A stretch of 64,000 nucleotides of DNA from Microbacterium sp. BLY (GCF_017939615.1 NZ_JAGKSR010000002.1:124001-188000), one strand, 5' to 3'; positions 24,644 to 34,264 are shown, counted from the stretch's first letter. Made by a program: numbers and translations. Notes: generated from the letters alone by a model not told the origin.

Positions 24644-25476
24644 CGGTAGTCGACGACCACCGGCGCGTGATCGCTCCAGCGCTGGTCGTAGGCCGCGGCC
24701 CGGGCGACGTGGTAGGCCTCGACACGCTCGGCGAGAGCCGGCGTCGCCAGGTGGTAGTCGATGCGCCACCCGGAGTCGTTGTCGAACGCCTTCCCGCGCA
24801 TGGACCACCACGTGTACGGCCCGTCCACCTCGCCGTGGAACCGACGCCCGACGTCCACCCAGCCCAGGCCGGTGCCGACCGAGCCGTCCACACCGGTGAC
24901 CGTCGTGCCCGGCTCGCCGAGGAAGCGGTCGAAGTACGCGCGCTCCCGGGGAAGGAAGCCGGCCTTGGTGCGATTGCCGCGCCAGTTCTTGATGTCGAGC
25001 TCGCGGTGACCGACGTTGAGGTCGCCCGTCACGAGAGCGAGGGCGTCGTCAGCATTCAGGGTCGCGAGTCGTGCCTCGAACGCGTCGAGGAACTTCCACT
25101 TCTCGTCCTGCTTCGGGGTGTCGGCCTCGCCGGAGTGCACGTAGGCGCTCACGACGGTCAGCGGCCGATCGCCGATGAGGAAGTCGGCTTCGATCCACCG
25201 GCCCTTGGAGTCGAAGTCCTCCGGGCCGAAGTCCACGCGTGAGGCGAGCGCGGGCATGCGGCTCGCGATCGCGACACCGGCCCTGCCCTTCGCGGTCGCC
25301 TCGTCGTGGACGAAGGTCCAGCCGGGAAGGGCGGCTTCGATGTGCTCGTCCTGACCCCGCACCTCCTGCAGGGTGAGGATGTCGATGTCGGCGGCATCCA
25401 GCCACGTGCTCATCCCGTTGCGGGCCGCCGCCCGGATCCCGTTGACATTGACCGAGGCGATACGCAGGTGAGGCAT
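24637..25476 (-). CDS. xth: Exodeoxyribonuclease III
   Basis: A 279-residue EEP-fold nuclease/AP endonuclease for base-excision repair. Motifs are RIASVNVNGIRAA, LTLQEVR (metal Glu), GDLNVGHRELDIKN, DYHLATP and SDHAPVVV (catalytic His). The length fits ExoIII. Its -10 box contains the stop codon of the upstream YihY gene, and the TAGGCT-6-ATG spacing suggests a leaderless message. Confidence 0.93.
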   Translation of the reverse strand: MPHLRIASVNVNGIRAAARNGMSTWLDAADIDILTLQEVRGQDEHIEAALPGWTFVHDEATAKGRAGVAIASRMPALASRVDFGPEDFDSKGRWIEADFLIGDRPLTVVSAYVHSGEADTPKQDEKWKFLDAFEARLATLNADDALALVTGDLNVGHRELDIKNWRGNRTKAGFLPRERAYFDRFLGEPGTTVTGVDGSVGTGLGWVDVGRRFHGEVDGPYTWWSMRGKAFDNDSGWRIDYHLATPALAERVEAYHVARAAAYDQRWSDHAPVVVDYRY

Positions 25477-25482
25477 TCCTCC

Positions 25483-25488
25483 AGCCTA
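25483..25488 (-). promoter_or_regulatory. Leaderless -10 box TAGGCT for xth
   Basis: TAGGCT ends 6 bases before the ATG at 25476; its first three bases are the TAG stop of the upstream gene. Confidence 0.6.
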
Positions 25489-26691
25489 ACCAGCACCGCC
25501 GACATCACGGTTCTGGCGGTGGTTGAGCTCGGAGAGCAGGCGCTGGGCGAGCGGGGAGGACGCGGGAGCAGGCGGGGGAGCGGACGCCTCCAGGCGGGCC
25601 ACCTCGTCTTCGGCCTGCCGCACGGCGTGCCCCGCCGCCCAGCTGCGGTACCACGGGGCTGCGTCGCGAGCGGCGCGGGCATCGCGCAGCCGGATCCGGG
25701 CCGCGGTCAGCAGCGCGGCGTGCTCCGCGACCCGGCGCTCCGCCTCGGTCGGCATCAGCAGGGGAAGGTCGCGGTCGTGCGCGGCGACGGCGATCCAGGA
25801 GGCGGCGACCAGCATGACGACCCCGTTCACCCGGAACCACAGCAGCAGCCCGATGAAGATCGCGAAGGTCGCCAGCAGCGGATTCGTCGGCGTGTAGCTG
25901 AGCAGGAACCCCACCCCGAACTGGAGGATCGTCATCGCGGCCCCGCCGAGGAGCGCACCCGGCCAGATGGTCCCCCAGCGCAGCGACGTGCCGGTGAGGA
26001 AGCGCACCATCGCCGCGAGCGCCCCGGTCAGCAGCACGAACGACACGAGCACGGTGCCGATGCGGATGAAGACGTTGAGGGCGTCCGAACCGGCGTCCCA
26101 CCCGAGGAGGGAGAGCACCCAGCGCAACACGGCGGCGCTGGCCGAGCTGAGCGCCGAGCCGACGATGAGCGAGACGCCGAAGATCAGGGCCGCGAGGAGG
26201 TCGCGTGCTTTGAGCAGCACGTAGCTGCGGCGGTCGGGCTCGAGCCCGAAGATGTCGCGCACGGCCCGCCGCGAGAACGTCACCCAGCCGATGGCGGTCC
26301 AGATGACGGTGCCGAGCGCGATGAGGCCGGTCACGCCCAGGACCCCGGCCGTGTTGGAGGCGATCTCCTGCACCTGTGCCGGCGTGAAGACGCCGCCCTC
26401 GTCGAGGATGAGGTTCGGGATGTAGCTGTTGATGATGCTGATGAGCCCGTTGACCGCGTCCTCGCTGCCGCCGAGCCAGAGACCGGTGATGGCGAAGGCG
26501 AGGTAGATCGCCGCGAAGATGGCGAACAGGGCCTGGTAGCTCACGCCCGCTGCGAGCAGGAAACCGTTGTGCTGGAGGAAGTGCCGCCAGACGCGCACCG
26601 GGAACAGACCCAGGGTGCGCTGCGTGAGCGCGGTCGCGCGCTCGACGGCGGCATCGAGGCGACCGTCGGTCGCCGAACCCGGCTGAGACAC
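25486..26691 (-). CDS. YihY/virulence factor BrkB family membrane protein
   Basis: A 401-residue protein. After ~45 cytoplasmic residues there are about six membrane segments (first at FLLAAGVSYQALFAIFAAIYLAF). Typical YihY features include the GVSYQALFA turn, GWVTFSRRAVRDIFGL, FLLSYTPTNP and the last membrane helix with WFRVNGVVMLVAASW. The C-terminal ~90 residues are charged and helical. The family was once called RNase BN in error; its present role is unclear (envelope or export). It starts with GTG behind a TAGGGT box. Confidence 0.88.
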   Translation of the reverse strand: MSQPGSATDGRLDAAVERATALTQRTLGLFPVRVWRHFLQHNGFLLAAGVSYQALFAIFAAIYLAFAITGLWLGGSEDAVNGLISIINSYIPNLILDEGGVFTPAQVQEIASNTAGVLGVTGLIALGTVIWTAIGWVTFSRRAVRDIFGLEPDRRSYVLLKARDLLAALIFGVSLIVGSALSSASAAVLRWVLSLLGWDAGSDALNVFIRIGTVLVSFVLLTGALAAMVRFLTGTSLRWGTIWPGALLGGAAMTILQFGVGFLLSYTPTNPLLATFAIFIGLLLWFRVNGVVMLVAASWIAVAAHDRDLPLLMPTEAERRVAEHAALLTAARIRLRDARAARDAAPWYRSWAAGHAVRQAEDEVARLEASAPPPAPASSPLAQRLLSELNHRQNRDVGGAG

Positions 26692-26697
26692 GCCCCC

Positions 26698-26703
26698 ACC
26701 CTA
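26698..26703 (-). promoter_or_regulatory. Leaderless -10 box TAGGGT
   Basis: TAGGGT ends 6 bases before the GTG start at 26691. Confidence 0.55.
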
Positions 26704-26790
26704 TCCAAGCGCTGTCCGTGCTCCCGCTCCACGCTCACCTGCACGCCTCACCCGTGCTGCCCGTGGCGTCCAGGAGGACAGGGGCACACA

Positions 26791-26828
26791 CGAGAACAGG
26801 CGGCCCCGTCCGGGACCGCCTGTTCTCG
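26791..26828 (-). terminator. Terminator of the sdhCDAB operon
   Basis: A 17-bp inverted repeat with one mismatch (26791-26807 with 26812-26828) and 4-base loop GTCC, 23 bases after the sdhB stop. Confidence 0.85.
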
Positions 26829-26850
26829 CGTGAATGCCTGTGTCGGCGCG

Positions 26851-27618
26851 TCAGGGACGGCCGCGGAGGACCGCCTGCTTGACCTCGGCGATGGCCTTGG
26901 TGACCTCGATGCCGCGGGGGCAGGCCTCGGAGCAGTTGAAGGTCGTGCGGCAGCGCCAGACGCCTTCCTTGTCGTTCAGGATGTCCAGACGCACAGCGGC
27001 GTTGTCGTCGCGCGAGTCGAAGATGAAGCGGTGCGCGTTGACGATCGCCGCCGGGCCGAAGTACTGGCCGTCGGTCCAGAACACGGGGCACGACGAGGTG
27101 CAGGCCGCACAGAGGATGCACTTGGTGGTGTCGTCGAAGATCTCGCGGTCGGCGATGGTCTGCAGGCGCTCCTTGCCCTTCTCCGGCACGGAGTTGGCGA
27201 CCAGGAACGGCTGCACCTCGCGGTACGACGCGAAGAACGGCTCCATGTCGACGACGAGGTCCTTCTCCAGCGGCAGACCCTTGATGGCCTCGACGTAGAT
27301 GGGCTTCGAGATGTCGAGGTCCTTGATCAGCGTCTTGCAGGCCAGGCGGTTGCGGCCGTTGATGCGCATGGCGTCGGAGCCGCAGATGCCGTGGGCGCAG
27401 GAACGACGGAAGGTCAGCGACCCGTCGACCTCCCACTTGATCTTGTGAAGGGCGTCGAGCACGCGGTCGGTGGAGTAGAGCTCCACGTCGTAGTCGACCC
27501 AGTGCGGCTCGGCGTCGACCTCGGGATCGAACCGGCGGATGTTGAAGGTGACGATGAAGGACTGGATCCCGGTGTCTTCGGTCGTCTCGGCCGGCGCTTC
27601 GGCGATGGCGTTCGACAT
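26851..27618 (-). CDS. sdhB: Succinate dehydrogenase iron-sulfur subunit
   Basis: A 255-residue protein. The [2Fe-2S] ligands lie in SCAHGICGSDAMRINGRNRLAC near residue 70. The [4Fe-4S] and [3Fe-4S] ligands lie in CILCAACTSSCP and CSEACPRGIEV. It passes electrons from the SdhA flavin to quinone at the membrane. The ATG at 27618 lies 2 bases after the sdhA stop; a longer frame through sdhA is not coding. Confidence 0.97.
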   Translation of the reverse strand: MSNAIAEAPAETTEDTGIQSFIVTFNIRRFDPEVDAEPHWVDYDVELYSTDRVLDALHKIKWEVDGSLTFRRSCAHGICGSDAMRINGRNRLACKTLIKDLDISKPIYVEAIKGLPLEKDLVVDMEPFFASYREVQPFLVANSVPEKGKERLQTIADREIFDDTTKCILCAACTSSCPVFWTDGQYFGPAAIVNAHRFIFDSRDDNAAVRLDILNDKEGVWRCRTTFNCSEACPRGIEVTKAIAEVKQAVLRGRP

Positions 27619-27620
27619 GC

Positions 27621-29447
27621 TCAGTACTTCCTCTCCATCGGCGGGTAGTTCAACTCGCCCTTGTCGTTCTTGGTGAAGACGACCGGCTTCCAGTCGAGCT
27701 TGATGTGGTCGCTCGGGTCGGAGGAGTGCGGGTCGCCCGTGAGGTACGCCATGGTGTGCTTCATGTAGTTCTCGTCGTCGCGCTTCGGGAAGTCGTCGCG
27801 CATGTGGCCGCCGCGGCTCTCCTCGCGGTTCTGCGCGGCGTAGACGACGACCTCGGCGATGTCGAGCAGGAAGCCCAGTTCGACGGCCTCGAGCAGGTCG
27901 GTGTTGAACCGCTGGCCCTTGTCGTCGACGTGGACGTTCTTGTAGCGCTCGCGCAGTTCGGCGATCACGCCGAGGACGTGCTGGAGGGACTCGTGGGTGC
28001 GGAACACCTGGGCGCCCTTGTCCATCTCGTCCTGCAGCGTCTTGCGGAGCACGGCGATCCGCTCGGTGCCCTGGTTGTTGCGCAGGCCCTCGAGCATGTC
28101 GGAGACGAAGGCGGCGGGGTTCTCCGGCAGCGGGACGAACTCGGCCGTCTTGACGTACTCGACCGCGTTGCGGCCAGACCGCTTGCCGAACACGTTGATG
28201 TCCAGCAGCGAGTTGGTGCCGAGACGGTTGGCGCCGTGCACGGAGACGCAGGCGCACTCGCCGGCGGCGTAGAGGCCGGGGACGACGGTGTCGTTGTCCG
28301 CGAGCACCTCGCCGTTGTTGTTCGTGGGGATGCCGCCCATGGCGTAGTGCGCGGTCGGCATCACGGGAACGGGCTCGACGACCGGGTCCACGCCCAGGTA
28401 CGTGCGCGCGAACTCGGTGATGTCGGGCAGCTTGGTCTCGAGCACCTCGGCGCCCAGGTGCGTGCAGTCGAGCAGCACGTAGTCCTTGTGCGGTCCGGCA
28501 CCGCGTCCTTCCGCGACCTCCTGGACCATGCAGCGCGCGACGATGTCACGGGGGGCGAGGTCCTTGATGGTCGGGGCGTAGCGCTCCATGAAGCGCTCAC
28601 CCGAGGCGTTGCGCAGGATCGCGCCCTCACCGCGGGCACCCTCGGTGAGGAGGATGCCGAGCCCGGCGAGGCCGGTCGGGTGGAACTGGAAGAACTCGAG
28701 GTCTTCGAGGGGGAGGCCCTTGCGCCACACGATGCCCACGCCGTCACCCGTGAGGGTGTGCGCGTTGGAGGTGGTCTTGAAGATCTTCCCGAAGCCGCCG
28801 GTCGCGAAGATCACGGCCTTGGACTGGAAGACGTGCAGCTCGCCGGTGGCGAGGTCGTACGCCACCACACCCGCGATCTGGGTCTTCCCGGCGTCGTCCT
28901 TCACCGTGATGAGGTCGAGGACGTAGAACTCGTTGAAGAAGTTGATGCCGAGCTTGACGCAGTTCTGGAACAGCGTCTGCAGGATCATGTGGCCGGTGCG
29001 GTCGGCCGCGTAGCAGGCGCGGCGGACCGGGGTCTTGCCGTGCTCGGCCGTGTGACCGCCGAAGCGACGCTGGTCGATCTTGCCCTCGGGCGTGCGGTTG
29101 AAGGGGAGGCCCATGTTCTCGAGGTCGATGACCGCGTCGATGGCCTCCTTCGCGAGGATCTCCGCCGCGTCCTGGTCGACGAGGTAGTCGCCGCCCTTGA
29201 CGGTGTCGAAGGTGTGCCACTCCCAGGAGTCCTCCTCGACGTTGGCGAGGGCCGCCGCCATGCCGCCCTGCGCGGCACCGGTGTGCGACCGCGTCGGGTA
29301 GAGCTTGGAGATCACCGCGGTCCGTGCGCCGGGGCCGGCCTCGATGGCCGCCCGCATGCCGGCGCCGCCGGCGCCCACGATGACGATGTCGAACTGGTGG
29401 TAGTGCACGCCGTCACGGACGACGGAATCCTGCGTCTGGGTAGTCAC
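27621..29447 (-). CDS. sdhA: Succinate dehydrogenase flavoprotein subunit
   Basis: A 608-residue catalytic subunit of complex II, oxidising succinate to fumarate. The FAD fold begins [17 protein letters not shown]; covalent FAD should sit on the His of [11 protein letters not shown]; the active-site segment is around [19 protein letters not shown] and [13 protein letters not shown]. It is third in sdhCDAB, with a 19-base gap to sdhD. Confidence 0.97.
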   Translation of the reverse strand: MTTQTQDSVVRDGVHYHQFDIVIVGAGGAGMRAAIEAGPGARTAVISKLYPTRSHTGAAQGGMAAALANVEEDSWEWHTFDTVKGGDYLVDQDAAEILAKEAIDAVIDLENMGLPFNRTPEGKIDQRRFGGHTAEHGKTPVRRACYAADRTGHMILQTLFQNCVKLGINFFNEFYVLDLITVKDDAGKTQIAGVVAYDLATGELHVFQSKAVIFATGGFGKIFKTTSNAHTLTGDGVGIVWRKGLPLEDLEFFQFHPTGLAGLGILLTEGARGEGAILRNASGERFMERYAPTIKDLAPRDIVARCMVQEVAEGRGAGPHKDYVLLDCTHLGAEVLETKLPDITEFARTYLGVDPVVEPVPVMPTAHYAMGGIPTNNNGEVLADNDTVVPGLYAAGECACVSVHGANRLGTNSLLDINVFGKRSGRNAVEYVKTAEFVPLPENPAAFVSDMLEGLRNNQGTERIAVLRKTLQDEMDKGAQVFRTHESLQHVLGVIAELRERYKNVHVDDKGQRFNTDLLEAVELGFLLDIAEVVVYAAQNREESRGGHMRDDFPKRDDENYMKHTMAYLTGDPHSSDPSDHIKLDWKPVVFTKNDKGELNYPPMERKY

Positions 29448-29466
29448 TTCTCGTTTGCCTCTTCTT

Positions 29467-29907
29467 CTAGCCCTGCGCCTGGCAGGTCTCCCACAGCGTG
29501 CTCGACTCGGTCACACCCAGGCACGGGTCGAACGTGAAGACGACCAGGGTGCCGAGGAGGATGAGCAGGCCAGCGGCCAAGCCGAGGGCCCAGACGAGTG
29601 CCTTGCGAGCGGTGGGGTTGGTCACGTAGTCGTTCACGATCGTGCGCATGCCGTTGGCGCCGTGGATGAGGGCGAGCCAGAGCATCAGCACGTCCCACCA
29701 CTGCCAGAACGGGGTGGCGAACTTGCCGGCGATGAAGGCGAAGTCGAGGGCGTGGATGCCCTCGCCGACCATCAGGTTGACGAAGAGGTGGCCGAAGATC
29801 AGCACGACGAGCACGACGCCCGAGACGCGCATGAAGACCCAGCCCCACTTCTCCAGGTTCACGCCGCGCTGACGACGGGCGGGGGCGGCGACGGTCTGAG
29901 CGCTCAT
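29467..29907 (-). CDS. sdhD: Succinate dehydrogenase membrane anchor subunit
   Basis: A 146-residue protein with three membrane helices and His residues in helices 1-2 ([25 protein letters not shown]) that fit the heme b or quinone site. The start overlaps the sdhC stop by one base (TGATG). Confidence 0.9.
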   Translation of the reverse strand: MSAQTVAAPARRQRGVNLEKWGWVFMRVSGVVLVVLIFGHLFVNLMVGEGIHALDFAFIAGKFATPFWQWWDVLMLWLALIHGANGMRTIVNDYVTNPTARKALVWALGLAAGLLILLGTLVVFTFDPCLGVTESSTLWETCQAQG

Positions 29908-30341
29908 CAGTGTCCTCCTCCGAAGCCGGCGAATGCGAGCATCAGGTGGCGCGGCACGAAGCCCGCCATGATGATGCCCCACACCAGCAGCACGCCCCAG
30001 AAGAGCTGGCGCTGGTACTTGGCGCCCTTGGACCAGAAGTCGACGGCGATGATCCGCAGGCCGTTCATCGCGTGGAACACGATGCCGGCGACGAGCACGA
30101 CCTCGCCGACCGCCATGACCGGGTTCTTGTATGTGCCGATGACCGCGTCGTACGCCTCCGGCGACACCCTGATCAGCGCCGTGTCGAGCACGTGCACCAA
30201 CAGGAAGAAGAAGATGGCGACTCCGGTGATGCGGTGAAGCACCCACGACCACATGCCTTCGCGACCCCGGTAGAGGGTGCCGCGGGGGGTCTTGGACGTG
30301 GTTTCCGAAATCGACGGTGTCAAGCGAGCGCTTGTGGACAC
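29907..30341 (-). CDS. sdhC: Succinate dehydrogenase cytochrome b556 subunit
   Basis: A 144-residue protein with three membrane helices. Family signatures are SWVLHRITGVAIFFFLLVHVLD (heme-ligand His) and GIVFHAMNGLRIIAVDF. I chose GTG 30341 because GGGAGG lies 7 bases upstream and the length is typical. First gene of sdhCDAB; the leader of about 87 nt shows no obvious structure. Confidence 0.92.
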   Translation of the reverse strand: MSTSARLTPSISETTSKTPRGTLYRGREGMWSWVLHRITGVAIFFFLLVHVLDTALIRVSPEAYDAVIGTYKNPVMAVGEVVLVAGIVFHAMNGLRIIAVDFWSKGAKYQRQLFWGVLLVWGIIMAGFVPRHLMLAFAGFGGGH

Positions 30342-30434
30342 GGTCGTCCTCCCTGGATCGATGTGTTTCGGTCGCGTGCGCTGCTTCGTCCACATCCGGC
30401 CTGGAGGAGGGTCAGGCACGCCCGATCGGTGTCC

Positions 30435-30440
30435 ATCCTA
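30435..30440 (-). promoter_or_regulatory. -10 box TAGGAT for sdhCDAB
   Basis: TAGGAT on the minus strand, about 94 bases before the sdhC GTG, in the 153-base gap between sdhC and the secreted protein gene. Confidence 0.4.
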
Positions 30441-30494
30441 TTCCCGTGCGAAGGCCCCGGGCGACGAAGGGGACCCTAAGTCGTGCGCGCCGGC

Positions 30495-31754
30495 TCAGCC
30501 GAGCTGCGCGATGCCATTCCATCCGCTCCCGACGGTCCGCGGCGCGAGGAATCCGCCGCGGCCGGTCCCGCCATAGAGCAGGAGCGCGCCGGAGGCGTTC
30601 CTGGCGAGGACGTCCTGGGTGCCGTCACCGTCGAAGTCACCGGCCCCGGCCAGGGCTGTGAAGGCGTTCCACCCGCGTCCGATCTGTCGCCCGGCGGACC
30701 AGGAGCCCGTGCCGGTGGTGGAGTAGAGCCAGAGCGTGCCGTCGCTGCGCCGGCCGATCAGGTCGCTGCGGGAGTCGCCGGTGAAGTCTCCGGCCGCGAA
30801 CACCGCGGTGAAGCTCTGCCATCCCGAGCCGATGCGGGCGCCTCCCCCGGCGAGCCAGCCGCCGCGTCCGTTGCCGCGATAGAGAAGGAGCTCTCCCGCC
30901 GTCGTCCGCGCGATCACGTCGGGGAGGCGGTCGCCGTCGAAGTCCATCCCTCCGATCAGCTGCGTGAAGCGCGCCCACCCGGAGCCGATCGCGGTCGGCG
31001 TGCCGAACCCGCCACGCCCGTTGCCCGCGTAGAGCATCAGCCGGCCGTCCGCCTCGACGCGGGCGATGTCGGGAAGACGGTCGCCGGTGAAGTCGCCCAG
31101 AGAGGTGAAGGGACGGCTGCCCCAACCGGGGATGACGGTCGTCGCGGCTCCGAACCGTCCCGTCCCGGTGCCGGCATAGAGGCGGAGTTCGCCGGACGCG
31201 GTCCGCGCGAGCACGTCGGCCGATCGATCCCCGTTGAGGTCGCCGGCCCCGCCCGGAAGGGTCTTCACGGGGGAACCGACACCGAAGATCTGCACCCAGT
31301 AGGTGCGATAGCAGGAGCCGGTGGCGTAACCGACGCCCAGTCCCGTGTACCGGCGATCCAGGATGTTCGCCTTGTGGCCGGGGGAGCCCATCCAGCTCGC
31401 GACCACGGCAGCGGCGTCCGGCTGACCGGCAGCGATGTTCTCGCCGCTGGCCGTCCAGCCGAAGGCCGCGATGCGGGTGCTGCGCCAGGAGGACGAGCTG
31501 TGCGCGAACGTGCAGGAGGACGCCAGGTGCCGTGCCCACTCCGCGGCGGCAGCGTCGAGGCCCGGATCGGAGACGAGTGCGGGAAGACCGGCGGCCGTGC
31601 GTTGCGCGTTCGTCCGCGCGAACACGTCGCCCGCCGGGCCGCCGGCCGCGGACGCGGTGGCAGGCACGAGGACGATCGCGGCCAGGACGCCGGCGAGGAC
31701 CGCGGCGGCGAGGCGGCGGACACGGGAGGTGAGGGGTCTGCGGGGCCGGCTCAT
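30495..31754 (-). CDS. Secreted SCP/CAP-domain protein with FG-GAP repeats
   Basis: A 419-residue protein with a Sec signal peptide (ends near ATASA, residue 36). The CAP/SCP domain spans ~40-165, with HLASSCTFAHSSS, GENIAAG and WMGSPGHKANILD. Four to five FG-GAP/VCBS-type repeats of ~58 residues follow, each with a D-x-[NDT]-G-D-x-x-D calcium-type loop (e.g. DLNGDRSADV, DFDGDRLPDV) and LLLYRGNGRGGW. No sortase or membrane anchor is visible. It is probably released or wall-bound; CAP domains may act as lipid-binding or protease-like modules, but the role is unknown. Confidence 0.88.
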   Translation of the reverse strand: MSRPRRPLTSRVRRLAAAVLAGVLAAIVLVPATASAAGGPAGDVFARTNAQRTAAGLPALVSDPGLDAAAAEWARHLASSCTFAHSSSSWRSTRIAAFGWTASGENIAAGQPDAAAVVASWMGSPGHKANILDRRYTGLGVGYATGSCYRTYWVQIFGVGSPVKTLPGGAGDLNGDRSADVLARTASGELRLYAGTGTGRFGAATTVIPGWGSRPFTSLGDFTGDRLPDIARVEADGRLMLYAGNGRGGFGTPTAIGSGWARFTQLIGGMDFDGDRLPDVIARTTAGELLLYRGNGRGGWLAGGGARIGSGWQSFTAVFAAGDFTGDSRSDLIGRRSDGTLWLYSTTGTGSWSAGRQIGRGWNAFTALAGAGDFDGDGTQDVLARNASGALLLYGGTGRGGFLAPRTVGSGWNGIAQLG

Positions 31755-31760
31755 GGGTCG

Positions 31761-31766
31761 ACGATA
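31761..31766 (-). promoter_or_regulatory. Leaderless -10 box TATCGT
   Basis: TATCGT ends 6 bases before the ATG of the secreted protein gene at 31754. Confidence 0.55.
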
Positions 31767-31776
31767 GCGCCGCCGG

Positions 31777-31782
31777 TACGCT
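31777..31782 (+). promoter_or_regulatory. Leaderless -10 box TACGCT for manC
   Basis: TACGCT ends 7 bases before the manC ATG. It is divergent from the box at 31761-31766, with only 10 bases between them. Confidence 0.55.
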
Positions 31783-31789
31783 GGCCTGC

Positions 31790-32905
31790 ATGAGCGAGCC
31801 GATCGAAGACTTCTACGCGGTCATCCCCGCCGGCGGCATCGGCAGTCGGCTGTGGCCGTTGTCCCGCGCGGATGCGCCGAAGTTCCTGCACGACCTCACC
31901 GGATCCGGGCATTCGCTGCTCCGGGACACATGGGATCGTCTGGAGCCGCTCGCCGGCCCCGATCGGATCGCCGTCGTCACCGGGCGTGCCCACCGGGCCG
32001 CCGTGGAGGCGGAGCTTCCCGGGATCGCCGATCTCAACGTCTTCCTGGAGTCCGAGCCGCGGGAGTCCGCCGCGGCGATCGGGCTCGCCGCAGCGGTGCT
32101 GCACCGTCGCAACCCGGACGTCATCATCGGCTCGTTCAGCGCGGACCACGTCATCCGCGGGACGCGCGTCTTCGAGTTCGCGGTGCGCGACGCGGTCGAG
32201 GTCGCCAGGGAAGGGTACATCTGCACGATCGGCATCGCCCCGACGGAGCCCGCCGTCGGCTTCGGCTACATCAAGAAGGGTCCGGAGCTCGTCGTCGAGC
32301 GCGCGCGGGAGGCGGCGCTGGTCGAGAGCTTCGTCGAGAAGCCGGACCTGGAGACCGCCAAGGCGTATCTCGCCGAGCGGACGTATCTCTGGAACGCCGG
32401 CATGTTCATCGCGAAGGCGAGCGTCCTGCTGGACGAACTCGCCGCCAACGAGCCGGCGCTGCATGCCGGCCTCCTCGAGCTCGCCGAGGCGTGGGACGAC
32501 CGTGCGCTGCGCGGCCCGGCCGTCGACCGCATCTGGCCGCGGCTGAAGAAGATCGCCATCGACTACGCGGTCGCCGAGCCGGCGGCGCGCCGCGGGCGCC
32601 TGGCCGTGGTGCCGGGGCACTTCGACTGGGATGACGTGGGGGACTTCGCCTCGCTCACGAAGCTCATCACGAACGGCCGCAAGAACGACCTGGCGGTCCT
32701 CGGGCCGCGGGCGCGTGTGCTGACCGATGCCGCGAGCGGCATCCTCGTCAGCCAGACCACGCGGGTCATCAGCCTGGTCGGCGTGCAGGACATCGTGGTG
32801 GTCGACACCCCCGACGCCCTCCTCGTCACGACGGTCGAGAACGCGCAGCGGGTGAAGGGCGTGGTCGAGTCGTTGAAACTCAACGGCCAGGGCGACGTGC
32901 TCTGA
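31790..32905 (+). CDS. manC: Mannose-1-phosphate guanylyltransferase
   Basis: A 371-residue nucleotidyltransferase making GDP-mannose. The GTP-binding signature is VIPAGGIGSRLWPLSRADAPKFL, with GSFSADHVI and FVEKPDLETAKAYL further on. It lacks the isomerase (cupin) domain of bifunctional ManC proteins, so it is monofunctional. GDP-mannose feeds mannosylation of lipids and proteins in actinobacteria. No mannose partner gene is adjacent; a mutase of the right family lies at 51.9-53.6 kb. Confidence 0.92.
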   Translation: MSEPIEDFYAVIPAGGIGSRLWPLSRADAPKFLHDLTGSGHSLLRDTWDRLEPLAGPDRIAVVTGRAHRAAVEAELPGIADLNVFLESEPRESAAAIGLAAAVLHRRNPDVIIGSFSADHVIRGTRVFEFAVRDAVEVAREGYICTIGIAPTEPAVGFGYIKKGPELVVERAREAALVESFVEKPDLETAKAYLAERTYLWNAGMFIAKASVLLDELAANEPALHAGLLELAEAWDDRALRGPAVDRIWPRLKKIAIDYAVAEPAARRGRLAVVPGHFDWDDVGDFASLTKLITNGRKNDLAVLGPRARVLTDAASGILVSQTTRVISLVGVQDIVVVDTPDALLVTTVENAQRVKGVVESLKLNGQGDVL

Positions 32906-32927
32906 TGAGCACGATCTGCTGCTCATC
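32904..32927 (+). terminator. Weak hairpin at the manC stop
   Basis: GATGAGCA (32904-32911) pairs with TGCTCATC (32920-32927). It starts inside the stop codon. The stem is 8 bp and may be too short to terminate efficiently. Confidence 0.4.
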
Positions 32928-33052
32928 GGCGGGGTTGGTTTCAGGTTTGTAACCATTGCCTCGGCCGCCCGGGGCCGACGTGCACGAAGGTCGAAACACT
33001 AGGTAACTTTGATCGATCCGCGATGGCCGCGGGTTCGTTGAGGGAGGCATCC

Positions 33053-34171
33053 GTGACCATCTCCACCACCAAGAAGCTGCTCGGCGCGACGGTCGCCGCC
33101 GGTGTCGTCTTCGCTCTTGCCGGCTGCGGTCAGGCGCCGACCGACGAGTCCAAGGGCGGCTCCGCCCCCGTCGACTCCGACTTCAAGCCCTGCCTCATCT
33201 CCGACGCCGGCGGCTGGAACGACAAGTCGTTCAACCAGTCCGCCAAGGAGGGTATGGACAGCGCCGCCGACGAGCTCGGCATCAAGCCGCTCGAGTTCGA
33301 GTCGGCGAACGACAACGACTACGCGCCGAACCTGGAGACCGCGGTCTCCGAGGGCTGCACGCTCATCGTCTCGGTCGGCTTCAAGCTGTCGGCCGCCACG
33401 GTCGAGTCCGCGCTCGCGAACCCCGAGATCGACTACGCGATCATCGACGACTGGGCCGACAACGACTTCGACGGCACCACCGACGCACCGAACATCAAGC
33501 CCCTGGTCTTCGACACCGCTCAGGCTGCCTACCTCGGCGGCTACGCCGCGGCCGCCTGGTCCGCGGAGAGCGGCGTGAACAAGGTCGGCACCTTCGGCGG
33601 CATGCAGATCCCGTCGGTCGCCGTCTTCATGGACGGCTACCAGCTCGGTGTCGAGAAGTACAACGAGGACAAGTCGGCCGACGTCGAGGTCTTCGGTTGG
33701 GACGCCGCCACCCAGAAGGGCTCCTTCACGGGCGGCTTCGACGCCAACGACACGGCCAAGCAGACCGCCCAGGGCGTGCTCGACCAGGGTGTCGACGTCA
33801 TCCTCCCCGTCGGCGGCCCGGTCTACCAGAGCGCCGCAGCGGCGATCAACGACAGCGGCAAGGACACGCTGATGCTCGGTGTCGACAGCGACCTCGCCGT
33901 GGCCGACCCCAGCGTCGCCGACATCACGCTCGTCTCGATCATGAAGGCCATCGACGTGGCCGTCCGCGACGCGACGCTCGCGGCCGCCGCCGGCGAGTTC
34001 GACCCGGAGCCCTACATCGGCACGCTCGAGAACGAGGGCGTCAAGCTCTCCGGCTTCGGCGACTTCGAGGCTGACCTGCCCGAGGGCCTCATGGACGAGC
34101 TGTCCGCTCTGCAGGAGCAGATCATCTCCGGCGACATCACGGTGGAGTCCGAGAACTCTCCCACCCGCTGA
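33053..34171 (+). CDS. BMP-family nucleoside-binding lipoprotein
   Basis: A 372-residue substrate-binding protein of the basic membrane protein (PnrA/BmpA) family. Lipobox LAGC with Cys25; domain start PCLISDAGGWNDKSFNQSAKEGM, then IVSVGFKLS, KVGTFGGMQIPSV and ILPVGGPVYQSAAAAI. These proteins bind purine or pyrimidine nucleosides for an ABC importer. I chose GTG 33053 (AGGGAGG upstream, clean signal) over an ATG 10 codons earlier. Possible TAACTT or TAACCAT promoter boxes lie upstream. First of a block that ends with nucleoside-degrading enzymes. Confidence 0.92.
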   Translation: MTISTTKKLLGATVAAGVVFALAGCGQAPTDESKGGSAPVDSDFKPCLISDAGGWNDKSFNQSAKEGMDSAADELGIKPLEFESANDNDYAPNLETAVSEGCTLIVSVGFKLSAATVESALANPEIDYAIIDDWADNDFDGTTDAPNIKPLVFDTAQAAYLGGYAAAAWSAESGVNKVGTFGGMQIPSVAVFMDGYQLGVEKYNEDKSADVEVFGWDAATQKGSFTGGFDANDTAKQTAQGVLDQGVDVILPVGGPVYQSAAAAINDSGKDTLMLGVDSDLAVADPSVADITLVSIMKAIDVAVRDATLAAAAGEFDPEPYIGTLENEGVKLSGFGDFEADLPEGLMDELSALQEQIISGDITVESENSPTR

Positions 34172-34190
34172 GTCGGAGCCGTACCCAGCA

Positions 34191-34223
34191 CGGGGCGAGT
34201 GGCGCAGGCTGCCACTCGCCCCG
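34191..34223 (+). terminator. Hairpin between the binding-protein and ATPase genes
   Basis: A perfect 13-bp stem (34191-34203 with 34211-34223), 7-base loop GCAGGCT, no T-tract. It lies between the lipoprotein gene and the transporter genes. Confidence 0.8.
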
Positions 34224-34264
34224 CACTGTGGGCGGCGACGATTCTCCTCGGTGACTCTTCTGGA

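Noticed and set aside
25486..26691. Ribonuclease BN function for the YihY protein
   Set aside because: The name rbn for this family came from a mistaken assignment; the protein is an integral membrane protein with no nuclease motif.
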